In this document: piece by piece, positions 1-8,673 of the stretch
Layout: every line of letters begins with the position of its first letter
Numbering within the stretch: the first letter of the stretch is position 1
Assembly: GCF_032842345.1 (NCBI RefSeq)
Contig: NZ_WBKO01000001.1
Coordinates: 1,612,001-1,676,000 of the forward strand
Direction of reading: 5' to 3'
Source: Methanoculleus caldifontis
GTDB lineage: Archaea > Halobacteriota > Methanomicrobia > Methanomicrobiales > Methanoculleaceae
DNA length: 64,000 nt
The notes under the pieces: generated by a model
Databases searched by the model: none
What the model was told of the DNA's origin: nothing
What the model saw: the letters and a program-made list of their open reading frames with translations, nothing else
Position numbers and translations under genes: made by a program

Positions 1-315
1 GTAGAAGAGACCTGCTGGGATGTACATGCTGTTCAAAGGCGCAGGGGCTGGTGCACTACTACCTGATGGGCAAAGCGCACCCCTGGTTTCATGAAGCAGG
101 AGTAGCAGGTTGACAGGGTTGATACGGGCGAGGATACACAGATGCTTCGTCTGTTCCCTCCAGCAGATGAACCTGCATCCGGCTGAATAACCACCACGAT
201 CTCCGGTGTGTCAGCGGTTGCGGAGGCTCGATCTTTATGAGAAAAGGGTGGCAGGTCAGGGCCTACCATCATGGCTCACCGGTAGGTCGGGCCTGGTAGA
301 AGTATGATCGCCTGC
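1..315. other. Non-coding or eroded segment at window start
   Basis: I see no convincing gene here. The one open frame (33-272, minus) has no recognisable domain and no clear ribosome-binding site. Base composition is lower in GC than most of the window and matches the adjacent metallophosphoesterase gene. The segment may be an eroded intergenic region or the remains of a transferred piece. Confidence 0.4.
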
Positions 316-2043
316 CTATAGATCTCTTCCTGTCTTCTGAAGTATTTCCTGCATCTCCGGGGTCAACTGGAGAACAAGTTCTGCATTATATGCACCGCTT
401 GGCATCATCTCTACTGGAGATTTGAATATCTGTTGAGCTGCGATAGCATACGACCGCGATCTGGCAGCGGGTGATCCGTCTCTGACCGCCGGATCAACAT
501 TGGTGGTAAAGATTGAGATTGTATTGTCGCTGTTATAGACGAATTCGAAGGTCCGGAACTGCTGAGGGAACTCCCGCAGCGATGCGGTTTCAACCTGCCA
601 GAAACCGAGTTCAGGGCGGTCAGAATCCGGAGATTCGATAGGTATCACGGTATTTTGATGGCGATGCCCCGAGATCCATGCCATGAGGTTTGGATAGGTC
701 TGAAGTTTGGCTATCAGATCAACATCAGATACCGCAGCGTACTCACTCCATTTCATGACCGAACTGAGACCCGTTTGATCCTTTTCGATGACTATCGGGA
801 TGTGGGCTGCGATGATCATGAGCTTTCCTTCAGCCTGACCACTCTCGAGTTCTTGTACGAGCCAGTCGTACCGCTCCTGATCGATAGAACCAAATCCGGA
901 GGTCCCTTCGCTGGGATCATCGTCCCTCTGGGTATTATCAAGCACAATGACCTTTATCGGGATATCTGATCTCGGTTCGAATGAATAACAGGCAAATCCC
1001 GTTGTTCTATCGGACTGGCTGAATCCATGCCCTTGTGGGTTTGAAGAGGAGTCTAAAAATCCACCGATCCACTCTGTTCTCGAGAGGAAACGGCGATTTT
1101 GATCGGCCGGGACTGTTGGGGGGCCATCAGTGAAGTTGGTGACAGGGCCTGCACCGATAATCTCACCGTCTGGTGTCCGACCATCGATTACTCCCATATA
1201 GAAACCACGGCTTTTTAGGCGGAGAGGGTCGGTGAAAATATTACCTAATTCGAGTATTGCAGTGCCGGTCAAGGCATTTCTGGTAGAATCATCCGGAGGG
1301 AAGAGACCCATCCAGAAGTGATCGTGATTGCCGAGAACCTGATACCATCTGATCGATTCATCAAGCCCGGCTGCAAGGTATTCATCCTGGTAATCATTGA
1401 GAGGGCCGGGGATTGGATCGTCCTTGTCACCGGAGTCGGGGTTGACTATCCTGCCGTCAAGCACATCGATATACCATCGCAGTTCGTTGTACTGGCCGCT
1501 GTTAATTGCATCGCCAAGGAATATGCCGAAGTCGAATGGATTCTCTTTATGAAGGGCGTTTGCCGTCTGGACTGCTGCGTCGAGGGTATGGGTGGTATAC
1601 AGCATAGCCGGAGAGTATCCTGAAATTACGCCCCATTCATAACCATAATAGACCACCTGAGCAGGAGACTCTTTGTCGGTGATATGGATATCACTCATGG
1701 CAAAGAAGGTTAAAAGTTTCTCCGTATTGGTATCTGATGCAGGGGTGTATCCATCTGGCATGAGGTCCAGTCTCTTCTCATAATCCAGCCCCTCGCCGAA
1801 CTCCCAGATCCCATATCCATACTCTGAAAAGTTTGCGACCTGATCCGGATCCAGGGCAGGCGACGTTGAAGGGACGGGGACGGGAAGAACGGTTCTGTTG
1901 AGTGTTGTCAGGACCAGAGAATCTATTGGATAATCCGGTTCTCCATCTTCAGGGAGTTGGGTGTTGGGAGCGGTACATCCTGCTGCAGTGATGAACACCA
2001 CGAACAGAAGAGTCAGTATGACACCTGCTTTAGGATTATACAT
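316..2043 (-). CDS. Lipoprotein metallophosphoesterase (calcineurin-like)
   Basis: A 575-residue secreted phosphoesterase. The N-terminus is a signal peptide ending in a lipobox (TAAGC, Cys 23), so it is probably lipid-anchored outside the membrane. The metal-binding calcineurin-like motifs appear in order: SDIH (117-120), GDAIN (177-181), GNHDH (238-242), a later AAHIP, and GHRHQN near residue 460. It resembles the long TIGR03768-type metallophosphoesterases of methanogens and proteobacteria; that subfamily call is from memory. The substrate is unknown, with phosphodiesters or nucleotides likely for the fold. It is monocistronic with its own TATA box. Its GC is visibly lower than the neighbouring genes, which suggests relatively recent acquisition. 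Confidence 0.85.
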   Translation of the reverse strand: MYNPKAGVILTLLFVVFITAAGCTAPNTQLPEDGEPDYPIDSLVLTTLNRTVLPVPVPSTSPALDPDQVANFSEYGYGIWEFGEGLDYEKRLDLMPDGYTPASDTNTEKLLTFFAMSDIHITDKESPAQVVYYGYEWGVISGYSPAMLYTTHTLDAAVQTANALHKENPFDFGIFLGDAINSGQYNELRWYIDVLDGRIVNPDSGDKDDPIPGPLNDYQDEYLAAGLDESIRWYQVLGNHDHFWMGLFPPDDSTRNALTGTAILELGNIFTDPLRLKSRGFYMGVIDGRTPDGEIIGAGPVTNFTDGPPTVPADQNRRFLSRTEWIGGFLDSSSNPQGHGFSQSDRTTGFACYSFEPRSDIPIKVIVLDNTQRDDDPSEGTSGFGSIDQERYDWLVQELESGQAEGKLMIIAAHIPIVIEKDQTGLSSVMKWSEYAAVSDVDLIAKLQTYPNLMAWISGHRHQNTVIPIESPDSDRPELGFWQVETASLREFPQQFRTFEFVYNSDNTISIFTTNVDPAVRDGSPAARSRSYAIAAQQIFKSPVEMMPSGAYNAELVLQLTPEMQEILQKTGRDL

Positions 2044-2073
2044 ATTTTTCTTTGGATTCAGATAAAGATAAGG

Positions 2074-2083
2074 TTATTTATAG
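2074..2083 (-). promoter_or_regulatory. TATA box of the metallophosphoesterase gene
   Basis: On the minus strand this reads CTATAAATAA, a near-ideal archaeal TATA box, 31-40 bases before the ATG at 2043. The expected transcription start lies close to 2055, leaving a short leader. There is no strong Shine-Dalgarno sequence before the ATG. Confidence 0.6.
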
Positions 2084-2538
2084 TAGAGCACCAAGCCGTC
2101 AGATGTACGTACCAATGTATACCGGCAATGACGGGATACGACAGTACGGCAGCTGGTAACAATACTCCTTTTCATCCTACAGCCCCGCCCATTCATAACG
2201 AGGCTCACAAAAATTGACTGGATTTAGACTTAAATTTCGAACGGAGTAAATTTCATTGAGAAATGTATTTTACCCGTTATGTGTTGTACCTGACACCTAA
2301 CGAGATTCGATATTTCAGAATACTAATAATTTTTCACCTAAATAGCGATCAAGCGCAGATAATACTTTATTTTTCTCCACATCGTTATGAGTGATCGGGA
2401 ATTTGGGCTAAAGGCATGAATCTTAGCAGTCAGCGTAAATGGAGCACATGCTGCACGCGTGTCTCCCCATGCCCATAAGGGACCCCGATCTGCTCGAAAT
2501 ATCTTAAAGAAGAGATTTTGAGTCTGGGTAGCCGGCCC
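2084..2538. other. AT-rich intergenic region without a gene
   Basis: About 450 bases of clearly AT-rich DNA lie between the phosphoesterase promoter and the end of the beta-RFAP synthase gene. No open frame with a recognisable product, no tRNA and no copy of the dispersed GCGAAG repeat family is present. The composition break near 2520 back to the GC-rich chromosome is sharp. Confidence 0.5.
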
Positions 2539-3621
2539 TCACGCCTTTTCTTCCACCCGGATCTTCAACCCCTCGTTGTCCACCGTCGTCGCGATCGCGA
2601 CCCGAAGCCCGGCCTCCGCCAGGATCTCCGCCACTTCCTCCTCAGGCCGGGCGGTGACGACCGCGATCGAGGGCCCCACCGAGCTCATCCCGACGAACTC
2701 GAGGCCGGCGTCTCTGAGCGCCGCCATGTAGCGGTAGATCTCAAAGCCGTGGTGCTCCACTTCGGCCCGCTTCGAGCCGCGGAACTCGATCTCCCAGATG
2801 ACATCCCCGATCTTCTCGAGATCCCCGCGCTCCAGCGCCGGGATGAGGTCCATCAGGATGAGGTAGGACTTCAGTTCGCGGTCGCGGTAGTCCAGGGTCC
2901 GGGCCTTGTTCATCAGCAGGTCGAACTCCTTCTCCCCCGCCGACGAGACATCGGTGGCCGGGATGGCGATGTAGACCTGTTTGCCCTCGGCAAACGGGTG
3001 CCGGTAGACGAGGGTCAGTTCGTCCCCCATCACCGCCATCCCGCCGTAGGTGCTCGCCGCCGGCCCGACGCCGGTCTCGAACCCGAACGCGACGCTCCCG
3101 CCCACGGTCTCCTCGACGAAGTTGCAGCCGAGGAGGATGCGGAGCTCGTCGGGGCTCAGGGGCGAGCCCACGGCGGTGTTGAGGGCGTTCGCGACCGCGA
3201 TCAGGATGGTGCTCGTTGAGCCGAGCCCGACGTGCTCGTACCGGTGGTCGCGGGCGCGGATCTTAAAGCCGCCCTTGTAGCCGACGACCTGCCGGAACGC
3301 CTCCGCGAAGTGCCGGAGGATCGGTTCGCGGGAGTAGTCGATCTCAAGGCCTGAGACCGTGCACTCGACCTCGGCGGTGCAGTAGACACTGATGGCAAAC
3401 CCGATCCCTCCGCCGCCGGGGCGGTCGGGAGAGAACCGGTTCATATCGAGGACGGTGAGGTGAATCCTCGCTGGGGCCTCGACGACGACGGTGCCGGACA
3501 CCGGCGCGAGCCGGTAGTCTTTCTGGAGGCCACGCGGCCGGATATGCTCGCCCGGAGAGAAGGAGGTGAACTCGTACTCGACGAGGTCGAGGTCCCCGCC
3601 CCGGATCTTCATGGTGGGCAT
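2539..3621 (-). CDS. Beta-ribofuranosylaminobenzene 5'-phosphate synthase
   Basis: A 360-residue GHMP-kinase-fold enzyme. Beta-RFAP synthase joins 4-hydroxybenzoate or p-aminobenzoate with phosphoribosyl pyrophosphate, releasing CO2 and PPi in the p-aminobenzoate case. This is the first committed step toward the C1 carrier methanopterin in methanogens. The sequence shows the family's N-terminal APARIHLTVLDMN segment (about 50-62), the glycine-rich phosphate-binding stretch HVGLGSTSTILIAVAN (about 130-145), and a GMSSVGPS motif near the C-terminus. Length fits TIGR00144. The ATG at 3621 is used. The gene follows the DUF2148 gene by 14 bases on the same strand and is probably cotranscribed. This is one of the clearest methanogen markers in the window. 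Confidence 0.87.
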   Translation of the reverse strand: MPTMKIRGGDLDLVEYEFTSFSPGEHIRPRGLQKDYRLAPVSGTVVVEAPARIHLTVLDMNRFSPDRPGGGGIGFAISVYCTAEVECTVSGLEIDYSREPILRHFAEAFRQVVGYKGGFKIRARDHRYEHVGLGSTSTILIAVANALNTAVGSPLSPDELRILLGCNFVEETVGGSVAFGFETGVGPAASTYGGMAVMGDELTLVYRHPFAEGKQVYIAIPATDVSSAGEKEFDLLMNKARTLDYRDRELKSYLILMDLIPALERGDLEKIGDVIWEIEFRGSKRAEVEHHGFEIYRYMAALRDAGLEFVGMSSVGPSIAVVTARPEEEVAEILAEAGLRVAIATTVDNEGLKIRVEEKA

Positions 3622-3635
3622 AATGTCACTTCGCT

Positions 3636-4190
3636 TCAGCGTGTGCGGTCAAAGAAGATATCCTTTCCAGATGCCCGGAGCGGTATTCCGTAGGCTACCC
3701 CGCATCCTTCCAGCCAGCCGAGCGAGAGCGCGCCGACGCCTGCCGAGTACAGCACCCGGTTGTCGACGTTGTGGAGGCTCGCGGTCTTGACTGCGGAGCC
3801 GACCGCGATCCCGAGATCCGCCATCCTGACGACGCAGTTCGGGCCCTGGAACGGGACGGATGCCGGGAGGCCCCTCTTCTGCGCCTCGAGCATATCCGCG
3901 CAGGTGGGATACCCGCACCCGCCGCAGTCGAGGCCCACGGCGTCGTTGAAGAGTGAGCCGATGATGAGGCAGGCGTCGCTTGCGGCAATATTGCCCGCGT
4001 CCCGGATGAAGAACCCCGCGTCGTGCTGCTCCCCGAACCTCCGCATCGCCTCCGCGAGCGCCGTCTTCTCCTCGTCTCCGCTGACGATCATCGTCTCGAT
4101 GACGTCGCTGCCCCTGGCTTTCGGGGCGGTGCGCGCCGAGAGCGTCATCAGCTTCGCGACGGTCTCCACGGCGTCTGATTCAAAACCCAT
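3636..4190 (-). CDS. DUF2148 ferredoxin-domain protein
   Basis: A 184-residue protein of the DUF2148 family, annotated as containing a ferredoxin-like domain. It shows the family's cysteine cluster [15 protein letters not shown] around residue 90 and a later [10 protein letters not shown] segment, plausible iron-sulfur ligands. The family is widespread in anaerobic archaea and bacteria but its reaction is unknown. The open frame continues upstream to 4595, but the extra part overlaps msrA and is arginine-rich shadow sequence. The ATG at 4190 gives the natural N-terminus (MGFESDAVE). It lies upstream of the beta-RFAP synthase gene in the same orientation and diverges from msrA. Confidence 0.8.
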   Translation of the reverse strand: MGFESDAVETVAKLMTLSARTAPKARGSDVIETMIVSGDEEKTALAEAMRRFGEQHDAGFFIRDAGNIAASDACLIIGSLFNDAVGLDCGGCGYPTCADMLEAQKRGLPASVPFQGPNCVVRMADLGIAVGSAVKTASLHNVDNRVLYSAGVGALSLGWLEGCGVAYGIPLRASGKDIFFDRTR

Positions 4191-4258
4191 GGGAGTACCT
4201 GGCGCCGACCCGTGATAAGCGTATGCCCGGTCGGACCGGCGACACCTTTTTCCCGGAG

Positions 4259-4276
4259 ACCCGCCGAGAGGCGGGT
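4259..4276 (+). promoter_or_regulatory. Hairpin just upstream of msrA
   Basis: ACCCGCC-GAGA-GGCGGGT is a perfect 7-bp stem with a GAGA tetraloop that ends four bases before the msrA ATG. The only purine-rich candidate ribosome-binding sequence (GAGAGGCGGG) lies within this structure, so folding could limit ribosome access. Confidence 0.4.
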
Positions 4277-4280
4277 TACC

Positions 4281-4772
4281 ATGGCATCGGAGAAGACCCA
4301 AAAGGCAACCTTCGGCGCCGGGTGCTTCTGGGGCGTCGAGGAGACGTTCCGGCGCGTGCCCGGCGTCGTAGAGACGGCGGTGGGATTCATGGGGGGCACC
4401 CGCGCGAACCCGACCTACGAGGACGTCTGCACCGGGCGGACCGGGCACGCGGAGGTCGTGCAGGTGACCTACGACCCCGGGAAGGTCTCCTACCGCGAAC
4501 TCCTCGACGTATTCTGGGGCGCCCACGACCCGACGACGCAGAACCGCCAGGGGCCCGACATCGGGGCGCAGTACCGGTCCGTGATCTTCTTCCACACCCC
4601 GGAGCAGGAGGCGGCGGCGCGGGAGTCAAAGGAGGAGGCGGACCGGTCGAAGAGGTTCCGGCGTCCCATCGTGACCGCGATCGAGCCTGCGAAGGAGTTC
4701 TGGCGGGCCGAGGAGTATCACCAGCAGTACTTCGCGAAGCGCGGGGGCGGGCACTGCAGGACGGTGTGGTAG
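4281..4772 (+). CDS. msrA: Peptide-methionine (S)-S-oxide reductase MsrA
   Basis: A 163-residue MsrA that repairs methionine-S-sulfoxide in oxidised proteins and free methionine in the cytoplasm. The catalytic GAGCFWGVE motif is at about residues 11-19, with the nucleophilic Cys inside GCFW. The downstream [14 protein letters not shown] and PDIGAQYRS segments are all typical. Near the C-terminus [11 protein letters not shown] is conserved, and a Cys in the GHCRTVW tail could act as resolving cysteine. The ATG at 4281 puts the active-site motif at the usual distance from the start; upstream in-frame starts lie in the divergent promoter region. In an anaerobe this enzyme fits an oxygen-exposure defence role. 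Confidence 0.93.
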   Translation: MASEKTQKATFGAGCFWGVEETFRRVPGVVETAVGFMGGTRANPTYEDVCTGRTGHAEVVQVTYDPGKVSYRELLDVFWGAHDPTTQNRQGPDIGAQYRSVIFFHTPEQEAAARESKEEADRSKRFRRPIVTAIEPAKEFWRAEEYHQQYFAKRGGGHCRTVW

Positions 4773-4807
4773 GAAGGCGAAGTCGCCGAGGAGCGCTGGA
4801 TTCTTGC

Positions 4808-5093
4808 TTCACACGAAATGCGAGCGAAGCGAGATCGAGCGTCGAAGGTGTGAGCCGCGACGCTCCATAAGGAGCGGAGTTTGAGCACCCTCAGGTGCGA
4901 CTTGCGAGCAAAGCGAGCATGAGAAGCCCTCAGAAGTCCGGTGGATAGGTACCTGGTGATCTCCTTCGCGGCTTCGCGTCTTTCACGTGAGACTTTGTGC
5001 TGTCTCTATGACAACCTCACGCGAAGCCGCGAAGGACGCGAAGTTCAGATCCTGAGAGTAACTCTTCTTCGGGTCTTTCGCGTGAGACCATGT
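4808..5093. repeat. Dispersed GCGAAG inverted-repeat element, copy 1
   Basis: This convergent gap between msrA and the thioesterase gene holds a copy of the window's dispersed repeat family. Facing arms carry the shared core: CTTCGCGGCTTCGCGT on one side and TCACGCGAAGCCGCGAAG on the other. The left part also has the secondary motifs GTGCGA, GAGCACC and CAGGTGCGA. The copy looks composite, with a partial arm (TCTTTCGCGTGAGACC) at its right end. No protein is encoded. Confidence 0.7.
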
Positions 5094-5152
5094 GTTGTAG
5101 GAAGTTACGGTTGGCTGCAGTTCCGTAACCGGGCAGGCAAAGAGGTCCTCTC

Positions 5153-5578
5153 TTACCCCGGCTTCGGGTAGACCCCGGTCTTGAACCCGACGCCCTCGAA
5201 CGTGGCGACCCGGCGCTCGCCGGAGTAGACCTCGACGGCGTAAAGCGACGTCCTCTCCGTCTCCGAGACCTTCCAGGCGACCGCCTCGAGCGTCCCTTCC
5301 GCCGGCACGGAAAAATACTGAATATACGCGGAGATCGCGATCTGGTCGATCCCGTCCAGGTTCGCGGCGATCCCGAAGGCGTGGTCCGCGACGGCGAAGA
5401 TCGCGCCCCCGTGAGTCGTGCCGTGGGCGTTCTCCCTGCCTGCGGTCGGCATGGCGACCCTGACCCGGCCGGCCTCGATCGCCGTCACCTTCAGGTCGAG
5501 GAGGCGTGCAAACCCACAGGTCTCGGACCGGCGCACCGCTTCGGTGTAAGCCTCCGGGATGGGTCGCTCGTCCGTCAC
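5153..5578 (-). CDS. PaaI/YbdB-type hotdog thioesterase
   Basis: A 141-residue single-domain hotdog-fold protein of the PaaI thioesterase family, which hydrolyses acyl-CoA thioesters. The hallmark ENAHGTTHGGAIFAVADHAFG helix region (about residues 48-68) is present, followed by typical beta strands. The start chosen is GTG at 5578, two bases after the stop of the upstream glycosyltransferase gene; an in-frame ATG at 5650 would overlap that gene by 70 bases and adds a non-conserved arginine-rich tail. The gene is the last of a four-gene minus-strand operon. The acyl substrate is unknown. Confidence 0.8.
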   Translation of the reverse strand: MTDERPIPEAYTEAVRRSETCGFARLLDLKVTAIEAGRVRVAMPTAGRENAHGTTHGGAIFAVADHAFGIAANLDGIDQIAISAYIQYFSVPAEGTLEAVAWKVSETERTSLYAVEVYSGERRVATFEGVGFKTGVYPKPG

Positions 5579-5580
5579 GC

Positions 5581-6279
5581 CTACTTGTACTCCCGCTGCG
5601 AGTAGGAGACGCCCTTCGCGTTGCCGCCGCGGAGGACGATATAGAACCATTCCCAGATCGACTTGAGGGTCCCGAACTGCTGGTAGCGCCGCATCGAGAA
5701 CCCTACCTTGAGAGCGGGATCGAGGTAGACCTTCCCGAGCTTCCTCATCCGCTGCGCAATCTCAAGGTCGTCCCCCGCGTCGATGCAGCGGTACATCCCC
5801 GCCTGCATGAACGCCTCCCGGTCGAAGGCCGTGTTGCAGCCCAGCGTGAAGTAGATCGTCCGGGTGTAATAGCCCAGGCGCGCGAAGGTGTTTGCGCCGA
5901 GGAGCGAGAGGTGATTCCTGGATCCGCCCTCGATCGGGTAGACCGTGCCGTAGAGCTGCACGATCTCCTTCTCCGCGAAATCCCTCTCGATCCGCTCCAC
6001 CCAGTCCCGGGGAAGGATGCAGTCGGCGTCCGTCGTCGCGACGATATCGCCGGCCGCGGCCATCGCCCCGTCGTTCCGGGCTCCCCCCACCCGCTTGCTC
6101 GTCTGGATGAAGACCTTGTCGGCGAGGGGCTCCGCGAGCTCCCGGGTCCGGTCCTTTGAGTTCCCGTCGACGACGATGATCTCGTAGGTGTTCCTCGGCA
6201 CCGTCTGGTCGTTCAGGGACCGCAGGCAGCGCTCGATATTCTGCTCTTCGTTGTACGTCGGCACGACGATCGAGATCAT
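5581..6279 (-). CDS. Family 2 glycosyltransferase
   Basis: A 232-residue GT-A fold glycosyltransferase. The N-terminus SIVVPTYNEEQNIERCL is the classic nucleotide-sugar binding start, followed by IIVVDGNSKDRT and the metal-binding TDADC (about 98-102). A short hydrophobic segment lies mid-protein (about 125-145), but there is no strong membrane anchor. It probably adds a sugar to a lipid or glycoprotein acceptor at the inner face of the membrane. The ATG overlaps the stop of the preceding GT4 gene by four bases, so translation is probably coupled. Confidence 0.88.
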   Translation of the reverse strand: MISIVVPTYNEEQNIERCLRSLNDQTVPRNTYEIIVVDGNSKDRTRELAEPLADKVFIQTSKRVGGARNDGAMAAAGDIVATTDADCILPRDWVERIERDFAEKEIVQLYGTVYPIEGGSRNHLSLLGANTFARLGYYTRTIYFTLGCNTAFDREAFMQAGMYRCIDAGDDLEIAQRMRKLGKVYLDPALKVGFSMRRYQQFGTLKSIWEWFYIVLRGGNAKGVSYSQREYK

Positions 6280-7253
6280 CGCTCGATCAACTCCCGGTAT
6301 AGTTGTTGATGCCGTTTTGCTATAAGCGTGATGTCGTATCGCTCCGTCGAGGCGCGGGCTCCTCCGGCGCAGTGGTGCAGGGCCGTGTCGTCGTTGACCA
6401 GGGCCCGGGCCTCGTCGTTGTTCCGGAAGAAGAGGACCGAGTCCCCGAAGATCTCACGGAACTCGTAAATGTCGCGGGCGATGACCGGGAGGCCCGCCGA
6501 GAGCGCCTCCACGATCACGAGGCCGAAGGTCTCCGCGTGCGAGGGCATGAAGAAGACGTCCGCGCCGCTGTAAGCCCGGGAGATGTCGTCGATGACCCCC
6601 GTGAAGATGACGTTTGGGTGGGTGTGGGCCTTTAGCATCTGGATCTTCGCGTAATCCTTCGAGAGCGTCCCGTAGGGGAACCCGCCCACCCAGACCCAGG
6701 TCATATCGGGGTGCTGGTCGGCGAGGGTGAGGAAGTCGTAGATCCCCTTCCGGGGGGTCTGCTGCCCGACGGAGAGGACCACCCGCCGGTCATGGTCGAT
6801 CCCGTACTCCTCGCGGAACGACCGCCGTTTCTTCCTGTCCCGCCTGAAGTATTCCCGGTCGATCCCGTTCGGGATGAGGGTCATCGGGACGTCGGGGACG
6901 AGCTGCTCGGTCTCCCGGTGGCAGGGGTCCGATATCGTGATGATGTGGTCGAACTGGCGGTAGATTTTCGGGTAGATCTTGTTGATCCTTTTGGAGAACG
7001 CGACGTTTCCCTCGTTCAACCGCGGTGTCGAGTGGGCCGTCAGGACCTTCACCCCTTCGGTGAACTTCAGGTGGTACATCGCCCAGGGGCCGAAGGTGTG
7101 GTAGTGGGTCAGGTCGAAGTCGCCGTAGTAGGAGTTGCGGGCGATCTCCATCCCCGGAAGCCGGGCAAGGTGGTTGTGGAGGGTCCGTGCGGCCGTCGCG
7201 CACCCGATGTAGCGCAGGAAGCGGAAGTCCTCGACGAAGATGTTGACCTTCAT
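6276..7253 (-). CDS. Family 4 (GT-B) glycosyltransferase
   Basis: A 325-residue retaining GT-B glycosyltransferase. The C-terminal nucleotide-sugar domain shows VLSVGQQTPRKGIYDF (about 162-177), PNVIFTGVIDD, and the signature FFMPSHAETFGLVIVEALSAGLPVIA (around 255-280), where the EX7E glutamates lie. The N-terminal acceptor domain is shorter than average. It overlaps the flavoprotein gene upstream and the GT2 gene downstream by four bases each (ATGA), so the three are very likely cotranslated and act in one glycan or glycolipid pathway. Confidence 0.88.
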   Translation of the reverse strand: MKVNIFVEDFRFLRYIGCATAARTLHNHLARLPGMEIARNSYYGDFDLTHYHTFGPWAMYHLKFTEGVKVLTAHSTPRLNEGNVAFSKRINKIYPKIYRQFDHIITISDPCHRETEQLVPDVPMTLIPNGIDREYFRRDRKKRRSFREEYGIDHDRRVVLSVGQQTPRKGIYDFLTLADQHPDMTWVWVGGFPYGTLSKDYAKIQMLKAHTHPNVIFTGVIDDISRAYSGADVFFMPSHAETFGLVIVEALSAGLPVIARDIYEFREIFGDSVLFFRNNDEARALVNDDTALHHCAGGARASTERYDITLIAKRHQQLYRELIER

Positions 7254-8569
7254 CGGCTCGCCCTCGCGAAGTCGAGCGCGCTCCGGATGCAGCCGTCCAT
7301 GTTCAGGTACTCGAACTGCGAGAACCGGCCGACGAGGTCGATCCCCTTCTCCCGGCAGAACGTCCTGACGATCTCGATATTCCTGAGATACTCCGTATCG
7401 TAGACGACGTAGGCGAACTTTTCGCGGGCGACGCCGGTGTAGACGACGTTATCCCGCGATGGAATGATCCCTGCGGCGACGAGAGAACCGACCGTATGCT
7501 CGATGACGTCGGCATCCGTCATCTGTGATACCGCGTCGCCGTCGTTGTAGGTGATCTCGGCGAGGATCGAGGCGTGATCGGGCGGGGCGACCGCCGTGCT
7601 GTAATTCGAGGGGAACGAGATCCGGTTGAAGAGGCCGGTCGCCGGGTCGGGGACGTAGAGCCACGAGATGTCGGGGACAGAGCCCTCAAGGCCGATGAAG
7701 ACCGAGCAGAGCGAGTTGTAACGGAGGGCGTCGCAGGCCGCCTGCACCTCTGCCGGGACATCCGCAAGGCAGGGGAGGAGGTTCTGGAGGGGGATCGTTG
7801 AGACCAGCCGGTCGGCGTGGACGGTCTCCTTCCCGTCGCTGACGGCGAACCCCCCCTCCTCCTCGCGGACGGATGCGACCGAAAAACCGGTCCGGACGGC
7901 GGGGAGGACGGGCTCTGCTATCGCCCGGACCAGCGCCTCGATCCCGCCCTCCACCGGGTAGGAGAAGACCGCCTGGTGGGTGTAGCCCTCGGTCTCGATC
8001 CCGACCGCCGACCGGATGATATCCTCGACCGGCGGCCGGGGGATCCGCCCCTCGACCCAGTGGTGCGACATCCGCTCCGCAGGATAGTTCCAGATCTTCT
8101 CGTTGTAGGGGAGCATGTAGCAGTCGGCGATCCCCCGGCCGAAGGTGTGGACGATCCATTCGGCGAAGTTCTCCGGCGGGGGGACCTCGCCCTTCTCGAC
8201 GGCGATCAGGTTCTTCACGAACTCGTTGAGGCAGAAGAAGCGGTCTTCGTCGGGGAGTTGATAGAGGCCGTTCTCGAAGGGATATTTGACGTAGCGGCCT
8301 TTATAGAGGATCTTCGTGTTCCGCTTCCTTCTGTCGGCGTTCCCGGCGAGGACCGAGAGCATGAAGGAGAGGACTTCCGTATCGCGGGAGAAGATGATGT
8401 GCGATCCCCCGGTGTCGAACGTGAAACCGTTCTGTGTTCTCGAGCGGCAGAGCCCCCCGATCGTCCCGTCGCGTTCGAGAACGGTCACGTTGTCGCCCTG
8501 CTCGTGGAGCAGGCGGGCTACCGTGACCCCGGTGAGACCGCCACCCAGTACCGCCGATTTCACGCTCAT
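7250..8569 (-). CDS. FAD-dependent amine-oxidase/UDP-galactopyranose mutase-like protein
   Basis: A 439-residue flavoprotein. The dinucleotide-binding fold is at the very N-terminus (AVLGGGLTGVTVARLL, about 6-21), followed by VLERDGTIGGLCRS and FDTGGSHI, the pattern of the COG1232 protoporphyrinogen-oxidase-like and UDP-galactopyranose mutase-like group. YMLPYNEKIWNYP (about 150-162) is characteristic of sugar-mutase-like relatives. The ATG at 8569 puts the Rossmann motif at residue 6; the longer open frame adds unrelated sequence. It is the first gene of the glycosyltransferase operon, so a role in making or modifying a sugar nucleotide or lipid-linked sugar is likely (inference). Haem synthesis is less likely in this context. 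Confidence 0.75.
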   Translation of the reverse strand: MSVKSAVLGGGLTGVTVARLLHEQGDNVTVLERDGTIGGLCRSRTQNGFTFDTGGSHIIFSRDTEVLSFMLSVLAGNADRRKRNTKILYKGRYVKYPFENGLYQLPDEDRFFCLNEFVKNLIAVEKGEVPPPENFAEWIVHTFGRGIADCYMLPYNEKIWNYPAERMSHHWVEGRIPRPPVEDIIRSAVGIETEGYTHQAVFSYPVEGGIEALVRAIAEPVLPAVRTGFSVASVREEEGGFAVSDGKETVHADRLVSTIPLQNLLPCLADVPAEVQAACDALRYNSLCSVFIGLEGSVPDISWLYVPDPATGLFNRISFPSNYSTAVAPPDHASILAEITYNDGDAVSQMTDADVIEHTVGSLVAAGIIPSRDNVVYTGVAREKFAYVVYDTEYLRNIEIVRTFCREKGIDLVGRFSQFEYLNMDGCIRSALDFARASR

Positions 8570-8673
8570 ACTGTTTATGCCGAAGCCATATATGGTTGAC
8601 CATCCGCCCGGTCGGGGTTGCCCCCTCTCTCGCGTGAAAATTCGGCAGGACCGGGCCGGGAACGGAAGACCGC

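Noticed and set aside
33-272. 79-codon minus-strand frame at the window start
   Set aside because: No ribosome site, no domain, and serine/valine-rich random-looking sequence.
4191-4595. N-terminal extension of the DUF2148 protein (319-codon frame)
   Set aside because: The extra 135 codons overlap msrA in antisense and have no similarity to the family. The ATG at 4190 gives the natural start.
4941-5171. 76-codon frame in the repeat-filled gap after msrA
   Set aside because: It reads through the dispersed repeat. Similar frames appear in other copies for the same reason and show no conserved product.
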